Positions 15,080 through 23,641 of a stretch of DNA of 25,335 bases are shown piece after piece (positions within the stretch are counted from its first letter, which is position 1; each line of letters begins with the position of its first letter). The DNA comes from Thermoplasmatales archaeon UBA509. GTDB taxonomy: Archaea > Thermoplasmatota > Thermoplasmata > Thermoplasmatales > Thermoplasmataceae. The DNA is taken from NCBI GenBank assembly GCA_002498845.1, contig DAJC01000017.1, forward strand, positions 1 to 25,335, written 5' to 3'. Under the pieces are notes generated by a model. It was not told the origin of the DNA. It made no database searches and was given only the letters and a program-made list of their open reading frames with translations. The translations under genes were made by a program, and so were the position numbers.

Positions 15080-15568
15080 CTAGAGTATATTCCTGCCCTT
15101 AACCGTTACTCCCCTTGAACCCTGGTAGTTCCCTGATCTCTCTCCGTAGGATTCAGCAGGCCTGGATGACATGTCGTGAATAACAAGCTGGGCTATGCGC
15201 TCACCCCTGGCCACCGTTACCGGGGATCCGGATGCATTCAGGAAAGAGAGTGTCAGGTTTCCATGGAATCCGGCATCAACTGCCCCGAATGACCCCAGGA
15301 CGCCTTTCCTGGCGTAGGATGATCTTATCCAGATCTGGCCCATGGCATCCTCTGGCATTATTATGTACTCCATTGTTGAAACGAGAAACTGTGTACCTGC
15401 AGGAATCACTGCTTCCCCTGAAATCACATTGCCGGAAACCCATACCTGATCGATCCTGAGATCGTAGCCGTTTGGCGTAACACTCAACACGTCAAAGTTC
15501 TCGCCAATAAGATTTCCTTCCCTTGCAAGTTCAAGGATTTTCCGGTCGCTGTAGACAGACATATTCAT
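15080..15568 (-). CDS. dut: Archaeal dUTPase (dCTP-deaminase fold)
   Basis: A 162-residue member of the dCTP deaminase/dUTPase family. Visible motifs: NGYDLRID (33-40), IRSSYARKGV (81-90), GAVDAGFHGNLTLSF (95-109) and GERIAQLV (122-129). The Asp of VDAGF (98) matches the hydrolytic Asp. The Glu that deaminases carry after the LTL strand (consensus LTLE) is Ser108, so dCTP deamination is unlikely and the protein should simply hydrolyse dUTP to dUMP. This agrees with the archaeal dUTPase subfamily described within the Dcd family. It keeps uracil out of DNA. Its ATG overlaps the permease stop as ATGA; a second ATG lies two codons on. Confidence 0.85.
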   Translation of the reverse strand: MNMSVYSDRKILELAREGNLIGENFDVLSVTPNGYDLRIDQVWVSGNVISGEAVIPAGTQFLVSTMEYIIMPEDAMGQIWIRSSYARKGVLGSFGAVDAGFHGNLTLSFLNASGSPVTVARGERIAQLVIHDMSSRPAESYGERSGNYQGSRGVTVKGRNIL

Positions 15569-16911
15569 CCCAGGGGCTTCGCACCCCTTGCATGGTTAAC
15601 CCTGAAATAATTATTAAAAGTAATGTAAAGAATCATTGACGCGAAGAATGAGATGTAATAGCTGATGTCCACGGAACCCAGATAGTAGGCAAGCGGGCCT
15701 TCAAATACAGCGCCAGGGCTCATGAAGGGGACTGATATGAGTATGGCCAGCACATATGCGGAAATCCCGGAATATGAAGCCAGCCCCGTGGATCTGTTTT
15801 TGCCAGTTATGAAGTAATGTGCGATCAATATGCCCAGCCAAGGCGTTATCCAGTAGTCCAGAATGAACAGGAATGTCTCGTAGAAGCCGTAAAAGTTCCT
15901 GTATCCGATTATCCCAAGAGCAAGCGACACAATTACGCCTATGATCAGTGCCCTGTTCCTGGTGAGCCTTGTGATAGCAGTATTCAGCGAAGTGGCGTTT
16001 GAAAAGAGGTTTATGGCATTTGCAGCAATTCCTCCAAGAAACAGCGATATCATGCCAACCGCAGCGTATGCGCCCATGTATCTGGCAAGGGCCGTGGCTG
16101 GATTGGAGATGTAGGCATGCGCAGATATTGCCACGGCCATCCCGATTATTTCAATCCAGAATGAGGCTATTGCGCCCCCGGCAAAAGTGAAACCGAATGA
16201 TCTCCTGGGTCTGTCAGCCTTCCTTGTGAATCTGGAGTAGTCGGATGCATATGGTCCCCATGCCATGATGTAGGAGAAGGATGCGGCAAGGGTTATTCCA
16301 AATGCAATGAGGGGGCTCAGCCCTGATGGATGATAGGAATATGTCGATGAAAAGGTGGTGAAATACCTTATGCTGATCACGGCAAACATGACTCCCAGCA
16401 CGGCCGACATCGCAATCTCGAATCTCCTGATCCAGTTATGCCCGGCATATGCCAGAGCAAACACTATGGCGGTCACTATGAATATGGGGAGGAGGAATGA
16501 TACACCGGGAACAATGACATGAAGCGCAAATGATGCCAGAACAAGGTTCACGGTGAGCCAGCCCAGCGTATTGCCCCACTGAAGAACGGCAAGGACCCTT
16601 GACCCAAGCTGGCCGAACGGCCCCAGGCTCAATGCCATCTGGGGTTTGCCCGTGAGAGCCCCGGTCATGCTCATCATGCCCAGCAGCATCCCCCCAGTTA
16701 TGTTTCCTATGATCAGTGCCACAACGGCATAATCAACGGGCATGCCCAGTGAGATTGGGATGAAGCCTATGGCGAAGTCACCTATTGTGAGGTTCGCTGC
16801 AAACCATATGAAGAAAAGCGATGAGGGTTTCATGGTTCTATTTTTATCATCTTCAGTGGTTATTTGAAAGGTTTTTTGCGTATTTTCAGCGAACGTATGT
16901 TCGGCAGACAT
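15565..16911 (-). CDS. NCS1-family purine/cytosine permease
   Basis: An integral membrane protein of about 448 residues with roughly 12 hydrophobic segments. The first, SLFFIWFAANLTIGDFAIG, is the family's typical FIWFAANI segment, followed by the SLGPFGQLGSRV motif and MAWGPYASDYSRF (the G-x-Y-x-D-Y-S-R signature of NCS1 carriers). Likely substrates are nucleobases or related compounds imported with H+ or Na+; the exact one cannot be read. It is the first gene of an operon with dut, a sensible nucleotide-salvage pairing. I prefer ATG 16911 because an A/T box at 16934-16942 is about 26 nt upstream; the frame is open to ATG 16926. Confidence 0.88.
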   Translation of the reverse strand: MSAEHTFAENTQKTFQITTEDDKNRTMKPSSLFFIWFAANLTIGDFAIGFIPISLGMPVDYAVVALIIGNITGGMLLGMMSMTGALTGKPQMALSLGPFGQLGSRVLAVLQWGNTLGWLTVNLVLASFALHVIVPGVSFLLPIFIVTAIVFALAYAGHNWIRRFEIAMSAVLGVMFAVISIRYFTTFSSTYSYHPSGLSPLIAFGITLAASFSYIMAWGPYASDYSRFTRKADRPRRSFGFTFAGGAIASFWIEIIGMAVAISAHAYISNPATALARYMGAYAAVGMISLFLGGIAANAINLFSNATSLNTAITRLTRNRALIIGVIVSLALGIIGYRNFYGFYETFLFILDYWITPWLGILIAHYFITGKNRSTGLASYSGISAYVLAILISVPFMSPGAVFEGPLAYYLGSVDISYYISFFASMILYITFNNYFRVNHARGAKPLG

Positions 16912-16980
16912 GCATTGGGATGCCATATTCAGTAATAAAAATTTACATTCTTCTCAGAATATATACCTGAAAGCAGTAAA

Positions 16981-16988
16981 TTAAAATT
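16981..16988 (+). promoter_or_regulatory. TATA box of scpB-purD
   Basis: TTAAAATT is centred about 26 nt before the scpB ATG, predicting a leaderless transcript. It sits in an 84-bp divergent promoter region shared with the permease. Confidence 0.5.
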
Positions 16989-17010
16989 AAGAGGATGCAC
17001 ATATCCAATC

Positions 17011-17511
17011 ATGGATGTGGTCCGCAAGGTTGAGGCAGTACTCTATGCTTCTGAATCCCCCATGTCTGCTGGAGACATTTCCTCTGTGATCGGGGAACCA
17101 CGGGAAGAGGTCATCAAGGCCATAAAGAAGCTTGCAAGGGACTATTCTGCCCGGGAGACGTGCCTTGCAGTGGCCAGGTCTGGAATAAGGTACAAGCTTC
17201 AGCTGAGGAACGAATATTCTGATATCGTTGCTCCCGTTTCAAGAATGGAAATTGACCAGGTTCAGGTCAAAATTCTCGGTTTTGTGGCTACAAATCCGGG
17301 TGCACTGAGGGGGCAGATTATCCAGAAGTATGGGGAACGATCACGTCCTCTTATTCACGATCTGGTGAAGAGAAAGCTCCTCTCTGAGAAAAGGTACAGG
17401 AACACTGAGGCGTTCGACGTGACACGGGAGTTCTACAGGTACTTCAATATAGATCGTGGCGAACTGGTCTCAAGGATCAGGAAGACCGAGGGTGAGGAAA
17501 ATGCCCAGTAA
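17011..17511 (+). CDS. scpB: Segregation and condensation protein ScpB
   Basis: A 166-residue ScpB made of two winged-helix domains: the first MDVVRKVEAVLYASESPMSAGDIS, the second from about residue 75 (SRMEIDQVQVKILGFVATNPG ... QKYGERS). ScpB dimers bind the ScpA kleisin, which bridges SMC heads during chromosome organisation. Neither scpA nor smc is in this window. The last 11 nt overlap purD, whose ribosome site lies inside scpB, so the two are co-transcribed and probably coupled. Confidence 0.9.
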   Translation: MDVVRKVEAVLYASESPMSAGDISSVIGEPREEVIKAIKKLARDYSARETCLAVARSGIRYKLQLRNEYSDIVAPVSRMEIDQVQVKILGFVATNPGALRGQIIQKYGERSRPLIHDLVKRKLLSEKRYRNTEAFDVTREFYRYFNIDRGELVSRIRKTEGEENAQ

Positions 17512-18793
17512 GATCCTGCTCGTTGGCGGAGGGGGAAGGGAGGATGCAGTTGCCAGGAGGATTGTCGAATCCGGATCCCAGCTCTTTTCCGCCCTGAAGA
17601 ACAGAAATCCTTCAATAATTTCCCTGTCCACTGACACCCTTATCACTGATGAGCTGGACCATTCTGCAATCCTTGAATTTGCATTGAGAAAAGGTGTGGA
17701 TCTGGCCTTCATTGGACCCGATCCCGTGCTGGACACGCCTCTTACCGACACGCTGATTTCTCGGGGAATTCGTGTGGCATCTCCCACAAGGCTTGCCGCC
17801 CGCATAGAGACGTCCAAGGCGTACATGAGGGAGCTTCTTTCCCGGTACGAAATACCCGGAAACATTGAGTATCATGAGGCGAAGTCGGTCCAGGATCTCC
17901 GGGAAATGATTCTTGATTCCACTGCTGATTATGCTGTCAAGCCTACCGGCCTTACTGGAGGGAAGGGGGTGAAGGTCATGGGGATTCACCTTGAGACCAG
18001 GCAGGATGCCTTCCAGTATGCAAAGGAGGTCCTGGAGCGTGACGGCATTGTGCTTCTTGAGGAGAAGATATCCGGAGAGGAGTTTTCACAGATGGTGTTC
18101 ACTGACGGGACTCACATAATGCCAATGCCTCTGGCGCAGGATTTTAAGCGGGCCTATGAGGGCGACATGGGGCCCAATACCGGCGGGATGGGTTCCATAA
18201 CAGATTCTGACCACCTGCTTCCATTCATTGATTCCGGAACAAGGGAAAGGGCTCTGCAGATCATATCATCGGTGATCAACGCAATGAGGTCTGAAGGCAA
18301 TGAGTTCAGGGGAATAATGTACGGCCAGTTCATGAAGACCCCCCAGGGCCCAAGGGTTATTGAGATCAATGCCAGGTTTGCCGATCCCGAGGGGATAAAC
18401 GTGCTAAGCATATCTTCTGGCAACTTCACCGAAATGCTGTATTCCATAGCCGACGGGAATCTCAGGAAAAGCGTTGATTTCAGGAATTCCGCAACGGTCC
18501 TGAAGTATGTTGTACCGGTCGGATACGGAACTGCCCCCAGGCCGGGAAAACTTGAAATTGAAAGAAATTTTGAGAATGAAAACCTGAAGGTCTACTATGC
18601 AGCAGTCTCGGGGACCAGGGAGAATGTTGTCATGTCATCATCCAGGGCACTTGCGGTTGTGGGCATAGCTGACCACATCTGGGATGCATCGGATATCGTG
18701 GAAAGCGGCCTGAAGAAAATTCATGGGGAATATTACGTCCGCCACGATATAGGAACCAGGGACATGATCCAGAGGAAGATCAGCCAATCCTGA
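17501..18793 (+). CDS. purD: Phosphoribosylamine-glycine ligase (GAR synthetase)
   Basis: A 430-residue ATP-grasp enzyme catalysing step two of purine synthesis, joining glycine to phosphoribosylamine. Motifs: N-terminal KILLVGGGGREDAVARRI, KPTGLTGGKGVKVM in the ATP-grasp domain, EEKISGEEFSQMVFTDG, PNTGGMGSI, and EINARFADPEGINVL near the metal site. The usual length is 420-440 aa. The start is ATG 17501 with GGTGAGG just upstream; the frame extends back to a GTG at 17456 inside scpB but the added residues are not family-like. It overlaps the end of the convergent SelB-like gene by 14 nt. Confidence 0.95.
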   Translation: MPSKILLVGGGGREDAVARRIVESGSQLFSALKNRNPSIISLSTDTLITDELDHSAILEFALRKGVDLAFIGPDPVLDTPLTDTLISRGIRVASPTRLAARIETSKAYMRELLSRYEIPGNIEYHEAKSVQDLREMILDSTADYAVKPTGLTGGKGVKVMGIHLETRQDAFQYAKEVLERDGIVLLEEKISGEEFSQMVFTDGTHIMPMPLAQDFKRAYEGDMGPNTGGMGSITDSDHLLPFIDSGTRERALQIISSVINAMRSEGNEFRGIMYGQFMKTPQGPRVIEINARFADPEGINVLSISSGNFTEMLYSIADGNLRKSVDFRNSATVLKYVVPVGYGTAPRPGKLEIERNFENENLKVYYAAVSGTRENVVMSSSRALAVVGIADHIWDASDIVESGLKKIHGEYYVRHDIGTRDMIQRKISQS

Positions 18794-19688
18794 TTCTGCC
18801 GAATATCCTGGGAGACCTGTTCGGCGTTGACACAACCAGGGTATTCTTTATTTTGAGTATGGGTTTCTCAAGCTGGACGCTGGATTTATCCACCATTCCG
18901 CGCTGGTACCTCATCTCATCGGAAACGAATATCTCCTGCACTTCATCCACATTAAGTTTTGAGAATGGGCTTATCTCCAGCTTCCCGTTGAATGAGCTGA
19001 GGTACTGGAAAGGCGTATCAGACAGGAACATCCCCCTCTCCAGCTCGTCTGAATCAATGTTCTTCAGCGCAAGGCCCACACGGACACCGCTCTGGGCGGA
19101 TTCCTGATCCTCGTCCTGCACCTGGATGGACCTTACCTGGACTTCCTTGTCTGCATAGGAGCAGATAAGTTTCTGGTGTTTCTCAACCTGCCCCCCAAGG
19201 ACAAAGCCAAGTGCAACTGTGCCAACACTCTTCACCTTGAAGAAGTGATCTATGAGAACCATTGTGTTCTGGAACCTTGGCACATGCTTCTCCTTATCCA
19301 GTTCAGGCAGAAGTTCCATGGGATTGCCTGAGAAGAAGCCGAAATTCTTCATTGAGGTGTTTGCTGTCATTTTCTTTATGACGTCAATCTTATCCGGGCT
19401 GCTGACCAGAAAATAACCCCTGCTTATGCCCATCAGGTCCATGGCCACCACAACTTCCCCGAAATCCCTGTTGATCATATCTGCATTCACAACTGCTATG
19501 TCAGCAGGATACATGGCATCGGTAAGGGATGAGACCTTCTCCGGGAAACGTGATGGGGACAGGAAAGTGTACACATTCTCACCATCTTTCCTGTGGTAGA
19601 GGGTGATATCGCTTTCCGTACCCTTCTTTGCAACAACCTTCAGGAAATCGGCGGCATCATACGTGAATACTGTGAGATTCTTTATCAT
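18780..19688 (-). CDS. SelB-like translation-factor relative with degenerate GTPase domain
   Basis: A 302-residue protein. Residues ~135-220 form an EF-Tu/SelB-type domain 2 (FKVKSVGTVALGFVLGGQV ... VRVGLALKNIDSDELERGMFL); a short third domain follows. The N-terminal ~120 residues take the place of the G domain (DIAVVNADMINRDFGEVVVAM, GYFLVSSPDKID) but contain no P-loop G-x-x-x-x-G-K-[ST] and no DxxG. This matches the archaeal SelB-like (aSelBL) group known from genomes without selenocysteine, whose role is not established. I chose ATG 19688: GAGGTG lies 7 nt upstream inside the end of hemH. The frame opens 5 codons earlier (19703). Confidence 0.8.
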   Translation of the reverse strand: MIKNLTVFTYDAADFLKVVAKKGTESDITLYHRKDGENVYTFLSPSRFPEKVSSLTDAMYPADIAVVNADMINRDFGEVVVAMDLMGISRGYFLVSSPDKIDVIKKMTANTSMKNFGFFSGNPMELLPELDKEKHVPRFQNTMVLIDHFFKVKSVGTVALGFVLGGQVEKHQKLICSYADKEVQVRSIQVQDEDQESAQSGVRVGLALKNIDSDELERGMFLSDTPFQYLSSFNGKLEISPFSKLNVDEVQEIFVSDEMRYQRGMVDKSSVQLEKPILKIKNTLVVSTPNRSPRIFGRIRIG

Positions 19689-19689
19689 T

Positions 19690-20571
19690 TCAGGACACCT
19701 CATTCATTACAAGCCTGCAGACGCTGTCGACCAGACTGTCTCCGTCATCTGGAAGGCCTGTTCTGTGGTAATCCATTCCCATTTCCTTAACCTTTCCCCC
19801 GAACTCCAGATCCAGATCGTACAGGATCTCAAGGTGCTCATATAGGAAGCCTATGGGAACTGCCAGCAGTGATCTGTAGCCCTTTGCCATGATATTTTCT
19901 AGGACCTCATAAATCGACGGTTCCAGCCATCTGTTCCCGTATTTCCCCCTGCTCTGGTAACCCACGAAGTACTCCTGAAGACCCGCTTCCTCTGCAGTGC
20001 TGCGTGAAGCTGACATGAAGGCAGCATTGTAGTCATCCTCTTTCTCCCTGAATAATGGAAGGCTGTGCGCGTCAAAAAGAACTGCATCGCCTTTCCAGTA
20101 ATTCTTCCTGACCAGAGGTGCCCATATATCTGCCAGTACATCAGAGGGAATGCCGTTGATGAATCTGATCTCCGGGTTCAGGTTCCTTCTGGACAGTGCC
20201 TTTTCCAGAGGATCCAGATACGATCCCTTGACGCCACCCGATGGGAACGGAAAAAGCGGGAAAGCTACAATTTTATCCGTGTTGCTGATGGACAGCGACG
20301 ATATTGATTGGTCCAGCCATGGACTCCAGTGCTTGTTGCCCAGGATCACGTCAATCTCGCCGCCCTGAGAGAGTTTTGCACTGATCTTCCTGACAAGGCT
20401 GTCAACTATTGCGTTTGATGGCGATATTCCACCAACCATGGCATATTTTTCCGTGTTTTCTCTTGTTGCATACTCTGGCACAGGTTTTCCCTCATATATG
20501 CCCTGCAAATATGCAGGAACATCCTCCATTCTTGTGGGGCTTCCGTATGCCATGAGAATTACGTGAATCAA
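19690..20571 (-). CDS. hemH: Ferrochelatase (protohaem or coprohaem)
   Basis: A 293-residue ferrochelatase that inserts Fe2+ into a porphyrin. Seen: N-terminal ILMAYGSPTRMEDVPAYL, the catalytic His in DAHSLPLF, YQSRGKYGNRWLEPS, and PIGFLYEHLEILYDLD with the conserved Glu of the HLE.LYD motif. Start codon TTG at 20571, supported by GGGGAG 6 nt upstream; the next ATG (20553) would cut into the first strand. CAGTATAAGC about 65 nt upstream could be its TATA box. With hemE nearby and no hemF/hemN or hemG in view, the substrate may be coproporphyrin III (then cpfC), but the sequence does not settle this. Confidence 0.92.
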   Translation of the reverse strand: MIHVILMAYGSPTRMEDVPAYLQGIYEGKPVPEYATRENTEKYAMVGGISPSNAIVDSLVRKISAKLSQGGEIDVILGNKHWSPWLDQSISSLSISNTDKIVAFPLFPFPSGGVKGSYLDPLEKALSRRNLNPEIRFINGIPSDVLADIWAPLVRKNYWKGDAVLFDAHSLPLFREKEDDYNAAFMSASRSTAEEAGLQEYFVGYQSRGKYGNRWLEPSIYEVLENIMAKGYRSLLAVPIGFLYEHLEILYDLDLEFGGKVKEMGMDYHRTGLPDDGDSLVDSVCRLVMNEVS

Positions 20572-20717
20572 TTCAGTCTCCCCTCAGGGCATGACCGCAA
20601 GCCAGAGTGCGCCTGCAGCCGGCCAAAGTGATGCTTATACTGGATATACCGAAACATTATTTCCATAGCCGCTGTGCTCCTGAGTCTTCCGAAGAAAATG
20701 GAAATTCCCCGGAATTT

Positions 20718-21107
20718 TCACTGGGCAATTGCCCGCAGCTGCCCTATGAGTTCATTCTCAACATGCTCTGTGAAGAGAATCTCGGGTATGTCCACCACCA
20801 GAAACAGCTCTGAAAGAAGGAGTGTTTCGATTGCGGTTATGGCAAGGTTCTTCAGTAATTTTCCAACGCCCACTTCCACCTGAATCTGGCCGGGTGCCGT
20901 GGCATCAAACTTGAATGTGAGTGCCCTGTCGGCGGCAACAAGATCCCTTAGAATACCGGGCTTTTGCGCCTGCAAAATTCCCTGATCACCCTGCACATTG
21001 CTCTGTACCTTCCATCCCTGGCTCTGCAGGAACTGCTGAAAACCTGTGGCAACATCGCTGAGGCTCTTGCTGCTTGTTAGGCTGAAATTCTTCTTAAAAA
21101 ATCCCAT
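20718..21107 (-). CDS. Uncharacterised 129-aa protein in the haem gene block
   Basis: A 129-residue protein with no family I can name. It starts MGFFKKNFSLTSSKSL and has a short alpha/beta pattern (FQQFLQSQGWKVQSN, ILQAQKPGILRDLV, ALTFKFDA, GQIQVEVGVGK), then a hydrophobic stretch (LLKNLAITAIETLLLSELFLVV) that may be a membrane helix or buried core. ATG 21107 is preferred: an A/T box (21128-21136) is about 25 nt upstream, and the longer frame needs a TTG. It lies between hemE and hemH on the same strand, so a link with haem synthesis is possible but only by position. Confidence 0.65.
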   Translation of the reverse strand: MGFFKKNFSLTSSKSLSDVATGFQQFLQSQGWKVQSNVQGDQGILQAQKPGILRDLVAADRALTFKFDATAPGQIQVEVGVGKLLKNLAITAIETLLLSELFLVVDIPEILFTEHVENELIGQLRAIAQ

Positions 21108-21199
21108 CTGTGCGTATATCAATTTCTTATTTTATGGTTTACTGATTTTGAAGCTCATATTCCATTATTGTTGAATCAGATGAATCAGGGGGAAGGGGA

Positions 21200-22228
21200 T
21201 CAGAATCTTCGCTCAACTGCATGGATCTTTCTGGTCAGTTCCAGCAGTGTTTCAGGCCTGGTGTTGGGAAGTACACCATGGCCAAGGTTGAATATGTATT
21301 TGTCACGATCCGCCATGGACATGGCTATTGAAAGCCCTTCGCGCATTGCCAGGTCAGGTGCGTTCTCCACCATGGAAGGATCCAGGTTTCCCTGAAGCCC
21401 AACTTCACTGCCAATGGATCTGCCAACTTCTGAAAGCTCAACCCTCCAGTCCAGGCTCAGAAAGTTGAATCCTGCGGTTGACAGGATCTGATGCATTGAG
21501 CCTGTCTGTGTGCTGAAGTAAATCACCGGTATCTTATTTCCAATGGCAGAAGTTATCTGTTCCAGATACCTTTCTGAATAAATTGAAAGCTGCCTTGGCG
21601 AAAGATATCCCGCCCAGCTGTCGAAGATCTGTATTGCATCGGCCCCGGATTTCCATTGAGACAGTGCATTTTCTATGACCATGTCGGTGACCATCTGCAT
21701 GAGTCTTAGAAAACCTGGATCGCCAGAGAAAATCAGCTTCTTTGTCAGATACAGATCCCTGTCGGGGCGTCCTCCTGCCAGATAAGATGCTATTGTGAGC
21801 GGACCCCCTGAAAAGCCTATTACTGGCACTGAAGATCTTGATGCCTTTATGCGCCTTATTGATTCATAGGTCGAATAACCATATTCAGCGGAACTGAATT
21901 CGTTGATTGAACGCATTGAGGGGTCTGAAACGTATGAGTTCTTTATGGACGGCCCAACACCTTCAACAAAATCAATGGCAAATCCCATGGATTCTGCCGG
22001 GAGAATTATGTCAGAGAATATGATGGCAGCATCCACTCCAAGCCTGTCAACAGGTTCCAGAGTAATCCGGATGGTTGTGTCGGCATCCCTGCACATGTCC
22101 TTCATGGACATACCTCGCCTTATCTCCGTGTAACCTGGAAGATACCTGCCAGCCTGCCTCATATACCAGACCGGAATTGTCTCGTGGGAATCACCCTTAA
22201 GCGCAGACAGGAAGCTGTTCAATTGCAA
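21200..22228 (-). CDS. hemE: Uroporphyrinogen III decarboxylase
   Basis: A 342-residue HemE, converting uroporphyrinogen III to coproporphyrinogen III. Signatures: PVWYMRQAGRYLPGY near the N-terminus with the conserved Arg, IIFSDIILPAESMG, VIGFSGGPLTIASYL, DSWAGYLSP and FNLGHGVLPNT. Length is normal. Start codons are TTG (22228 or 22222); GGGGT lies 8 nt before the second. It begins 17 nt after the asnS stop, so asnS and hemE are probably one transcript. Confidence 0.95.
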   Translation of the reverse strand: MQLNSFLSALKGDSHETIPVWYMRQAGRYLPGYTEIRRGMSMKDMCRDADTTIRITLEPVDRLGVDAAIIFSDIILPAESMGFAIDFVEGVGPSIKNSYVSDPSMRSINEFSSAEYGYSTYESIRRIKASRSSVPVIGFSGGPLTIASYLAGGRPDRDLYLTKKLIFSGDPGFLRLMQMVTDMVIENALSQWKSGADAIQIFDSWAGYLSPRQLSIYSERYLEQITSAIGNKIPVIYFSTQTGSMHQILSTAGFNFLSLDWRVELSEVGRSIGSEVGLQGNLDPSMVENAPDLAMREGLSIAMSMADRDKYIFNLGHGVLPNTRPETLLELTRKIHAVERRF

Positions 22229-22244
22229 TTACCCCATTGCATGA

Positions 22245-23534
22245 TCAAGGCCTTGTTCTCCTGATTGTCCTTGGGTAAGGTATGGCATCCCTTATGGTTT
22301 CCTGCTTCATGATCCACCATGCCAGCCTGTCCAGGCCAAGGCCAAAACCTGAGTGCGGCACACTGCCGTACCTTCTCAGATCAAGGTACCAGTAATAATC
22401 CCTGGTGTCGAGGTTGCTCTCGGCCATTCTCTGCTCAAGCTGTTTCAGGTCCCAGATCCTTTCTCCTCCCCCAAGAATCTCGCCATACCCCTCTGGTGCC
22501 AGAAGATCATGGCAAAGTATCTCCTCTGGATTTTCTGGATCAGGCATGTGATAGAATGTTTTCAGCGAACGCGGGAAATGAGTGACGAAGACTGGCTTGT
22601 CGAAATGAACCATGATGTCTCTTTCCTCGTCTGCGCCCAGATCATCGCCATACTTCAGGTTGAGTCCCCATCCCTGTGCCATCTTCATCAAATCAGCATA
22701 CCTGATTCTCTGGAATGGTGCCTTTATATTCCTGAGGAAATCAATGTCTCTGCCGAGAAGCTTGAGTTCTTCCTCATTTTCTTCAACAACCTTTGCCACA
22801 ATATACTCAATCATTTTCTCTTCGATCTGCATCATTTCCTCATTGCCGATCCACGCCACCTCTGCCTCGGCATGCCAGTATTCCGTGAGATGCCGCCTGG
22901 TCCTGGATTTCTCTGCCCTGAAACTTGGAGATACTGTAAATACCTTCTCCAGACTGAAAATGAATGTTTCCAGATAGAACTGGGAACTCTGTGTGAGGCT
23001 GACCTCTTCCCCAAAGAACGGGACCTTGAAGAGCGTTGATCCACCTTCCGTTGCGGTGGATACCATTATTGGAGGCTGGACCTGGTAATATCCGTTTCCA
23101 TAGTAAAAATCATTGAAAGCCTTGAATATGGTGGACCTGATCTTGAGAACAGCCGTGAATTCCCGGCTCCTCAGCCACAGGTGCCTGTTGTCCAGGAGAA
23201 ACTCTTCACCCAGATCCCTTGAAATGGGAAAACTATCGTTCCTCTGATATATTCTGTAGGATTTGATCTCCACCTCGTACCCTGTTACAGCACGCTTGTC
23301 TTCCTTCACTATTCCGGATACTTCGAGGCTGCTTTCGACGGTCAGGTTGGAAAGCTCCTTGTGCTGTTCTTCACTGAGGCTCTTGGTGCTGGAAAGAAGC
23401 TGAACAATCCCGGTTGAATCCCTGAGAACTATGAAGGTAAGCTTGCCGCTGGTCCTTATTCTGTAGACCCAGCCGTGCAGGGTCACCTCCTTTCCCAACT
23501 GACTTTCATTGAGTGTCTGTGCTATACTTTGCAT
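22245..23534 (-). CDS. asnS: Asparaginyl-tRNA synthetase
   Basis: A class IIb synthetase of about 429 residues. The OB-fold anticodon-binding domain ([26 protein letters not shown]) is followed by the catalytic core: motif 1 around [34 protein letters not shown], motif 2 [21 protein letters not shown], and motif 3 [13 protein letters not shown]. The EGG..LF segment and the residues before motif 2 favour Asn over Asp specificity. It allows direct Asn-tRNA formation without the amidotransferase. ATG 23534 fits an A/T box at 23556-23563 about 26 nt upstream; ATG 23540 is also possible. Confidence 0.93.
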   Translation of the reverse strand: MQSIAQTLNESQLGKEVTLHGWVYRIRTSGKLTFIVLRDSTGIVQLLSSTKSLSEEQHKELSNLTVESSLEVSGIVKEDKRAVTGYEVEIKSYRIYQRNDSFPISRDLGEEFLLDNRHLWLRSREFTAVLKIRSTIFKAFNDFYYGNGYYQVQPPIMVSTATEGGSTLFKVPFFGEEVSLTQSSQFYLETFIFSLEKVFTVSPSFRAEKSRTRRHLTEYWHAEAEVAWIGNEEMMQIEEKMIEYIVAKVVEENEEELKLLGRDIDFLRNIKAPFQRIRYADLMKMAQGWGLNLKYGDDLGADEERDIMVHFDKPVFVTHFPRSLKTFYHMPDPENPEEILCHDLLAPEGYGEILGGGERIWDLKQLEQRMAESNLDTRDYYWYLDLRRYGSVPHSGFGLGLDRLAWWIMKQETIRDAIPYPRTIRRTRP

Positions 23535-23641
23535 CCGCATTTTATGTCAGACTTTGTAAATAACTTTTCTGAAGGAACTCAATGATCCGGAAGAATTGCA
23601 AGATGGTTGATGAGAGTGATTTCCCTCAATTTGGATAATTT

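Noticed and set aside
22353..23039. 228-codon plus-strand frame
   Set aside because: It is antisense to the asnS catalytic core, with Cys/His-rich low-likelihood composition; a shadow frame.
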